Assembly: GCA_018343915.1 (NCBI GenBank)
Contig: JABRWF010000004.1
Location: 2,852,001-2,916,000 of the forward strand
Direction of reading: 5' to 3'
Source: Agroathelia rolfsii
Taxonomy: Eukaryota; Basidiomycota; Agaricomycetes; Amylocorticiales; Amylocorticiaceae
DNA length: 64,000 nucleotides
The notes below the pieces were generated by a model. It was not told the origin of the DNA. It saw only the letters and a list, made by a program, of their open reading frames with translations, and made no database searches. Both the position numbers and the translations under genes were made by a program. Shown piece by piece: positions 58,661 to 64,000 of the stretch (the stretch's first letter is position 1; each line of letters begins with the position of its first letter).

Positions 58661-59938
58661 AAAACCCAACCGGTCCTTAAGTGCCGCAAAGGCTAGTGCT
58701 TGCTCTTCAACCATCTTTTGCAGGTCCTCCGTAGTCAACCCCGAACTGTTTCCATCTACTCCGGCGGGGGCCTGGGTGATGGAAGTCGCTTGAATTCTTG
58801 CGGGATTTCGTGGCGGAGGCTTCGGAGGGTTAGTTCCTACTTGTGCTGCCTGGTAGCGGGTCAGCTTAGGATTGGTACAATCCACTGCAAAATGTCCGTA
58901 TTGCTAGCAGTTGAAGCACTGCACCGAGGACATATCCCTTCGTGGATGGAGCTGTTGCGGAAAGCCTGCGGAATGTGGAGGACTTGGCGTCAGGCCTGCA
59001 TTGATTATTATAGGATTAGCGGAGGTTCCGCTTCCGCTCTGGCCATTTCCGGAAGGCCTCCAGTTATTGCGCCAAAGTCCTACGGACCTAAGGCCTTCCT
59101 CTGCATCAATTGCCGCTTCCACCAGGTGCTCCAAGGTATCCTTGCGATCCTTGCTGTATCCTCCGATCACTCCGCGAATTCTCGGGTGGAGCCCGTCAAA
59201 GAAGCGAACCCGCTGATCCTCCTCCGACAATTGAGTCTGGGCTGCCAGAGAGTAGAACTTGCTGGCGTAGTCTTGCACGGACTGGGAACGCTGCTGAAGG
59301 TCCTTGAGCTGCTGCAGTGCATGTCTGCCAAAATCCCTGGCTCCATACAAGGCCTTGAATGGCTTGTAGAAGTCTTCGAATTTGAAGGACTTGGTCTTCA
59401 TTTGCTCATGGAACTTCTCCGCCCATGCTCTCGGAGCTCCCTCTAATAGACCTAGGAGCAGGCGACCCTTTCTTAGCTCCGAATTGAAAACCTCCGGATT
59501 GAGTGCCAGGTAATTTTCGAAGCCGACAATAAAGGACCTATACTTAGTCCAATCACCGGTGAATTTCTCGGGCTTATCCCCGATTTCCTTGCTGGTGGAG
59601 ATTATTTGCGGAGTGGAGTTTCGTTGAGCGGAGTTTTCAACTATGTCCGTCAACCTATCTTGGTTTCTTTTGACTTCGAGCAGCATCCTGGTGAGTGTCG
59701 TAGTACTCTGCTCTAGGGAATTGAAGATACGGAGTGTTTCCTCCGTAGTGAGTGGTGCGGGGTTTACCGGAGTACTAGCTCCGCCACGTCTTCCGGACAT
59801 TTCGGTGTTGGGGGGGTTTGATGCGGAGCTAGGCTCAATGCTGGATGCTTCTATTTGTGTTCGTTGGGAGGTTTCACTATCCTCGCCGGTGTGAGAACTA
59901 GAATTCTCCGAGTAGTTATCTTCGTCCTCTGAGGACAT
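58658..59938 (-). pseudogene. Element A gag
   Basis: The ATG at 59936-59938 starts MSSEDEDNYSENSSSHTGED, an acidic leader. The retrotransposon gag core follows (FTGDWTKYRSFIVGFENYLA; LLLGLLEGAPRAWAEKFHEQ; ALQQLKDLQQRSQSVQDYAS). The CCHC zinc knuckle reads CFNC-stop-QYGHFAVDC, with a TAG at 58904-58906 in place of the residue after the second Cys. The frame then stays open to a TAA at 58658-58660. Total length is 426 codons if TAG is read. Confidence 0.88.
58661..58667 (-). promoter_or_regulatory. Putative -1 programmed frameshift heptamer (gag to pol)
   Basis: The sense strand reads G GGT TTT in the gag frame, immediately followed by the TAA gag stop. It fits X XXY YYZ. Slipping back one base opens the frame that leads straight into protease. 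Confidence 0.75.
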
Positions 59939-60371
59939 AAAAGTTTGAGCCTTTTATCGTTCTTCTTCGTCTCCGGAGGCTCCGGATTCCAATGCGGAGA
60001 GCGGGATTTTTCTTCTTCTCTCTGGGCCTAGAGCTTGGCCGTACAGTAATCACGCAAAATCTATGTATCGTAAAATATTCTTTAAATGCATGATGCAGTT
60101 TTGATCCCCACAAGGGACTCCTAGAACGGAGGGTGTATTAGACCCTTATTCCGCTTCGGATACAGCCGATAGTTCCGGGGTTATCGTTCCCCTGTTCTAC
60201 CGTCTAGACGGGGTTGTAAATGAACTCCGGGGAGTCACACAATTGCTTCCCGAAACCGTTCAAAGTGCACTTAGAGTTTATCGAAAAAGTCCGCTTTCTA
60301 AAAATATGCTCTTCGTGCGGGATCGCTAATCGCCGCCTTCTTGGACCGCCGGAGTCCAAGGGAAACCTAGT

Positions 60372-60382
60372 AGCTTTGACCT
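60372..60382 (-). promoter_or_regulatory. Self-priming primer-binding site of element A
   Basis: The sense strand has AGGTCAAAGCT starting 2 nt after the 5' LTR. It is the exact reverse complement of AGCTTTGACCT within the LTR (60711-60721). No TGG-starting tRNA-type site is present here. Confidence 0.75.
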
Positions 60383-60384
60383 AA

Positions 60385-61216
60385 TGTCAAGGGTACACTC
60401 CTTGACTGTGCAAAGGGTGAACTCTCAAACACTACAATCGAAGTACTACACAAATATGGTTTTCCCACAGATATGTTCCCTGATTTATTGAAGGGCAACA
60501 CCGGGTACTCTTCCATATCTATGTGCAAGGCTCCTACTCTTATTCCGATAGACTTTGTAAACTACTTGAGGGGATTTCCGCCACCTCCGGTGTGATTGAA
60601 TACTATAGCTGAGACGGGCTAGGCCCTGCGGAATGAACCCTGAAGGCGAAGTTTCATTGAGTAATACTATAAGAGAAATACAAACATATAATACTTGCCT
60701 GAAGGCGAAGAGGTCAAAGCTGGCCTTTCAGGACAAGTTACATCAACTACTTATACTACTTGCGGAAGCTCCGCGCTAGTTCCGCTGCGGAGGCAAAGAA
60801 TAGAGGAAGTAGATTATGCAGGGGAAGACCTTTTCCCTAACTCCGACGGGCAGCCATGCGGAGATACAACACTTCTGGAGGTTCCGCGCTCAGGAGCGGA
60901 GCTCCGCAGGAGCTCGGGAGCGGAAGCTCGGAGGTGTGTAACGGAACCAGTATCCGTTAGGAATCGGTCAGTGGTCGGAGGTTTGTACTCCGGAGTTGTG
61001 CGGAATGGTGAACAGGAAACGCACAACTCACGATTACTCCTGTAGCGTGCGGCTTAGTCATATGAGGGCCAATCACCTGACCGTTCACTGCCTACAGTCC
61101 ACGCCCTAAGGGTAATAAAAGAAAAAGATAAAAGGAGACGAAAATTCGTAAAAATAGTTCCAATAAAAAATTAAATAATTTGCAAAAATTCTGTCCATAT
61201 TTTCCAACTCATGACA
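60385..61216 (-). repeat. 5' LTR of element A (right copy)
   Basis: It is 832 bp and nearly identical to the left copy. Differences seen: TAATTCC/TAACTCC, CTTCCGG/CTTCTGG, GAGCAGAAG/GAGCGGAAG and GTCACATG/GTCATATG, all transitions. A sense-strand TATAAG element lies about 35-40 nt upstream of the self-primer block, fitting a transcription start at or near AGCTTTGACC. Confidence 0.92.
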
Positions 61217-61955
61217 CAATTGGTAATTCAGGTCGTTTAGCTTTCTCTGTACTTTATAGGGTCCAATCCATTTTTGACTTAATTTTTTGGATGGCCTATC
61301 GAGTTTCAGATTTCGTGTATTAAGCCAGACTTCCTGTCCTTCCTCAATGTCAGGGAACATCTTTTTTCCTTTGTTATATGACTGTTCCATTTGTTCCCTT
61401 GCCATTCCTAATGCTGCCTGGGCCTCTTTTCGCGCTTCCTTGGCATTCTCTATCCAGTTGAAGGCTCCTGGAGTTGGGTCTTGGATATCCTTGGCTTCCC
61501 AATTTGGAATGTAACCATAGGTGAGTTCAAAAGCACTTGAGCGTGTACTTTCATTTCTCCTATTGTTATGCATAAATTCTGCGTAAGGTAGCCAATCCAC
61601 CCAATTTGTTTGTCAATGATTGCAGAAAATCCTGAGGTATTGTTCTACCTCCTGATTCACACGCTCGGTTTGTCCATCGCTTTGTGGATGATATGCTGTG
61701 GACAACGCTGTTTTGATATGTAGGCTTGCGTGTATGTCTTTCATCACCTGACTTGCAAATTGGGGGCCACGATCCGAGGTCCAAGTTGACGGTGTACCAT
61801 GAAGTTTGAATACATTTTTAACATAGAGTTCAGCTACATCTTTGGCAGAAATGTTTTCATTGGTTGGTATGAAATGTGCCAATTTTGTCAGCCTATCTAC
61901 TACCACCAGAATTGAGTCAAATCCCTGTGACTTAGGTAATTTAACAATCAAATCC
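61217..61955 (-). pseudogene. Element B pol, integrase core part
   Basis: It encodes the DDE integrase region: VVVDRLTKLAHFIPTNEN, TSDRGPQFASQVM and YHPQSDGQTERVNQEVE. Then come LPYAEFMHNNRRNESTRSSA and the end phrase LSQKWIGPYKVQRKLNDLNY. A TGA at 61613-61615 interrupts the frame (CNH-stop-QTNW). The left border (61217) is the insertion point of element A and the right border (61955) that of element C. The remaining upstream pol of B lies outside the window. Confidence 0.87.
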
Positions 61956-62966
61956 TGTCAAGGCTTACGCGCTTGACTATACCAAAAGACACAACCTGCT
62001 TAGTAAGCTTGCAGGCGGGCTGTAATGCCGGGTTTTACGTGTACTGCTTGTTTGGTAATTATGTACAAACACCCACGTGCTCCTGTTGCTGCCTTTCGTA
62101 ATAGTATATCCTTATCCCTACTTTGCTAGGATTGCGTTCGGTACTCTGGATGTATTGTCTTCCCGTGTGCTCTCTTTGCGTCAAATAGGTAGTACAGATA
62201 TTTCTTACTGAGGACAGGCGGCTTAGCCCACCGTGGTCACCAATGTTCGCAGGGACTTGTTACTGCCCTGGCCTAAACGAATAGGACTTAATCACACGTG
62301 CGCCCTCCGATGTATTAGGGACTTTAAACACTTAACTGCCTCCTTGTATCGAGGCCTTTTATACGCTTACTAAGTTGCCCTATAGGCCTTACACTTTAAT
62401 AAGGAAGGTAGAAAGAGAGGGGGTTGGGCTAGGACGTATGTAAGCCTGAAGGCGAAAGATATATTAGTTTTTATGTAAGTATACAAGAGGGGGGGGTGCC
62501 CTTACCTGAAGGCGAAAAGGTCGAAGCTAAGGTTCAGGTAAGGGCTACAGGCTTGTATTTATACATAAAATGAAGGGCCCGTGCGCAGCCTTGATGGTCT
62601 GTGCGCAGCAGGGTTCGTAAGCGGAAATGACTAGAATGCAGGGGCAGTGCTTTGTGCCTAAGTCCGATGAGCAACCGATCGGAATGATGAGTCTAGTACT
62701 CCTTAGTAATCGCACAGTGATCGGAATGTCCCTGGTTCCTGAGTCTAGACCTTTTGATGAAAAGGAATGATCTAGACTCCGCCTTCCTAATATACTCTTG
62801 TCACGAACGCTCCTGTCACGTGGGGCTAACACAGCCAGTAACACGCATGTCAAGACGTCGCCTGCAAGGTATTTTGTCCATTTCTCAATCAATAAAAATC
62901 GTAAAAATACAATAAAAATATGTATATGTTCGTAAGGAAAATGCGAAAAATGTCCAACTCATAACA
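61956..62966 (-). mobile_element. LTR of Ty3/gypsy element C (3' LTR in sense orientation)
   Basis: It is 1011 bp, starting TGTCAAGGCTTACGC and ending CTCATAACA. The 5 bp to its left are AATCC; the matching duplication would be beyond the window. It contains paired CCTGAAGGCGAAA motifs (near 62450 and 62505), a GTGCGCAG repeat (62580-62610) and a perfect 10-bp hairpin at 62501-62542. A sense-strand TATAAATAC lies upstream of that hairpin. Confidence 0.85.
62501..62542. other. Hairpin in LTR C
   Basis: CTTACCTGAA (62501-62510) pairs perfectly with TTCAGGTAAG (62533-62542). The loop carries AGGTCGAAGCT, the counterpart of the self-primer block of LTR A. Confidence 0.7.
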
Positions 62967-64000
62967 TTACCCCCTTCTCGAGGGAGTTACTCCGGAACTT
63001 CCCTAGTTCCCATCCTGCGGTTTCCTTTGTATTTGTTTCCGTGAAATTTTCTATTGGTCTAAAAGGTAATTCCCCAAAGACTGCAGCGTTTAAGCGTTTA
63101 GGTGCATTGGGGTGCCTCTTGTGGAAATCTCGTATTCTGGCTTGAGCATGTGTCAAATTGTCTGCGGGTTCCCAATTGTCCTCTCCCGGTGCATCCTTCC
63201 AGCTGACAAGGTATTCGAGCCGCTTGGGTCTTCCTGAGATCCTAGAATCCTTTATTTTGGCGACCTCCCATTCTTCTTCTCCTTCTACTTCTACAGGTTC
63301 AGGAGGAGGTTGGTCTCGATCTGATGGCTTATGACCGGACAGAAGGGAGACGTGGAAGACATCGTGAATGGACCATGTCCGGGGGATCTTTAGGCGATAA
63401 GCAAGGGGACCAATCCTTTCTAAGATTTCGTATAGACCAGCAAATTTGGCGGCTAACTTCCTTGTCGGCTGGGATGTTTTCAGGTTTTCGGTGGATAGCC
63501 AAACCTTGTCACCTTTTTGCCACCGGGGTGATTCTCACACGTGCTTATCAAAGGATTCCTTCATCTTTTCTGCAGCTAGGTTGAGCGCTGCTTGGGCATC
63601 GGACTGTGCATCTGAAATGACATGTAGCCAATCTTCTACGGCTGGCGTTTCGAAAACCCCTGTAAGGGAAAAATCCATACGTGGATTGAAACCATAGTTC
63701 ATCCTGAACGGTGACATTTTGGTGGCTGAATGTTGCCGGTTGTTCAGAGCAAACTCAGCGGAAGGGAGTAGTCTTGCCCAGTCATCTTGTCGGTGTGATA
63801 CAAAGAATCTCAGATACGCTTCAAGTTCTTGGTTTACGCATTCAGATTGGCCATCGGTTTGAGGGTGGTAGGCGGTTGACATAGCCGTGATGATTCCCAA
63901 GCGCTTGTGTACCTCCTTCATGACCTTGCTTGCAAATTGCGGTCCTCGGTCAGATGTGATCCTGGATGGTAAACCATGAAGCTTGAAAACGTGTGACCAC
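62959..64000 (-). pseudogene. Element C pol, integrase and chromodomain (partial, runs off the window)
   Basis: From the right edge: the integrase DDE phrase MSTAYHPQTDGQSECVNQEL, FALNNRQHSATKMSPFRMNY and the KMKESFDKHV segment. A TGA at 63535-63537 follows, then the frame continues with WQKGDKVWLSTENLKT and IHDVFHVSLLSGHK. The chromodomain is LEYLVSWKDAPGEDNWEPAD. It ends RSNSLEKGVML, with its stop codon (62959-62961) inside the first bases of the LTR. It is a different family from A and B at the sequence level but has the same architecture. Confidence 0.85.

Larger units (their letters stand above)
54258..61216 (-). mobile_element. Complete Ty3/gypsy chromovirus-type LTR retrotransposon (element A)
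   Basis: This 6959-bp element lies in minus-strand orientation inside element B. LTRs at 54258-55089 and 60385-61216 are both 832 bp and differ by at least four transitions. Both flanks read CAATT (54253-54257, 61217-61221). The internal order in the sense direction is primer-binding site, gag, -1 frameshift site, protease, reverse transcriptase, RNase H, integrase with chromodomain, polypurine tract. Two in-frame nonsense codons (58904-58906 and 58149-58151) suggest the copy is now dead or depends on recoding. Its internal region is rich in CCG/CGG, unlike the nearby host genes. Confidence 0.93.

Noticed and set aside
58700..59446. 248-codon plus-strand open frame opposite gag of element A
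   Set aside because: It is the shadow of gag, which has clear gag and zinc-knuckle sequence on the minus strand.
50207..64000. CRISPR array or tandem-repeat locus suggested by repeated motifs
   Set aside because: The repeats are LTR copies with target duplications. There is no regular spacer pattern and the genome is eukaryotic.

Overview
The window reads as a filamentous basidiomycete, probably an agaricomycete. Genes are split by many short introns of about 50-70 nt with GT/AG borders. Gene content is fungal (GH81 glucanase, GET2, PAF1, PUF6, a GGA-type adaptor, a type II myosin with short introns, a Ppo fatty-acid dioxygenase). I cannot fix the genus from sequence alone.

Bases 1-50206 are gene-dense and mostly ordinary. 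In order: the tail of an unidentified gene (+); a secreted GH81 endo-beta-1,3-glucanase with a C-terminal beta-trefoil-like module (+); a tandem pair of PQ-loop membrane proteins (-); a mitochondrial ribosomal protein of the L51/S25/CI-B8 family (+); GET2 (-); PAF1 (-); a NASP/Hif1 histone chaperone (-); an AP180-type ANTH clathrin adaptor (-); a GH47 alpha-mannosidase (+); PUF6 (+); INO80 subunit IES6 (-); UTP7 (+); an unrecognised multi-exon gene (-); a VHS-GAT (GGA-like) adaptor (+); myosin II heavy chain (+); a site-2 protease (-); a four-helix membrane protein (-); and a Ppo-type dioxygenase whose P450 half has lost key residues (+). Membrane traffic and cytoskeleton (AP180, GGA, myosin, GET2, S2P) and ribosome biogenesis (PUF6, UTP7) recur, but nothing indicates co-regulation. 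Gene spans run from start to stop codon and include introns; splice sites were read by eye.

Bases 50207-64000 are a nest of Ty3/gypsy chromovirus-type LTR retrotransposons, all in minus-strand orientation. A solo LTR (50977-51829) sits inside an older solo LTR (50680-52380), and each has a perfect 5-bp target duplication. An LTR fragment (52628-52916) is broken by element B. The integrase of B is in turn split by a complete young element A (54258-61216; 832-bp LTRs about 99.5% identical; target duplication CAATT). B is split again at 61956 by element C, which runs off the window.

Element A carries the most interesting signals. An 11-nt primer-binding site complements a sequence inside its own LTR (Tf1-like self-priming). 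A perfect -1 slippery heptamer directly precedes the gag stop. A hairpin surrounding the self-primer is conserved in otherwise diverged LTR families. Nonsense codons consistent with C-to-T change are present in A, B and C.
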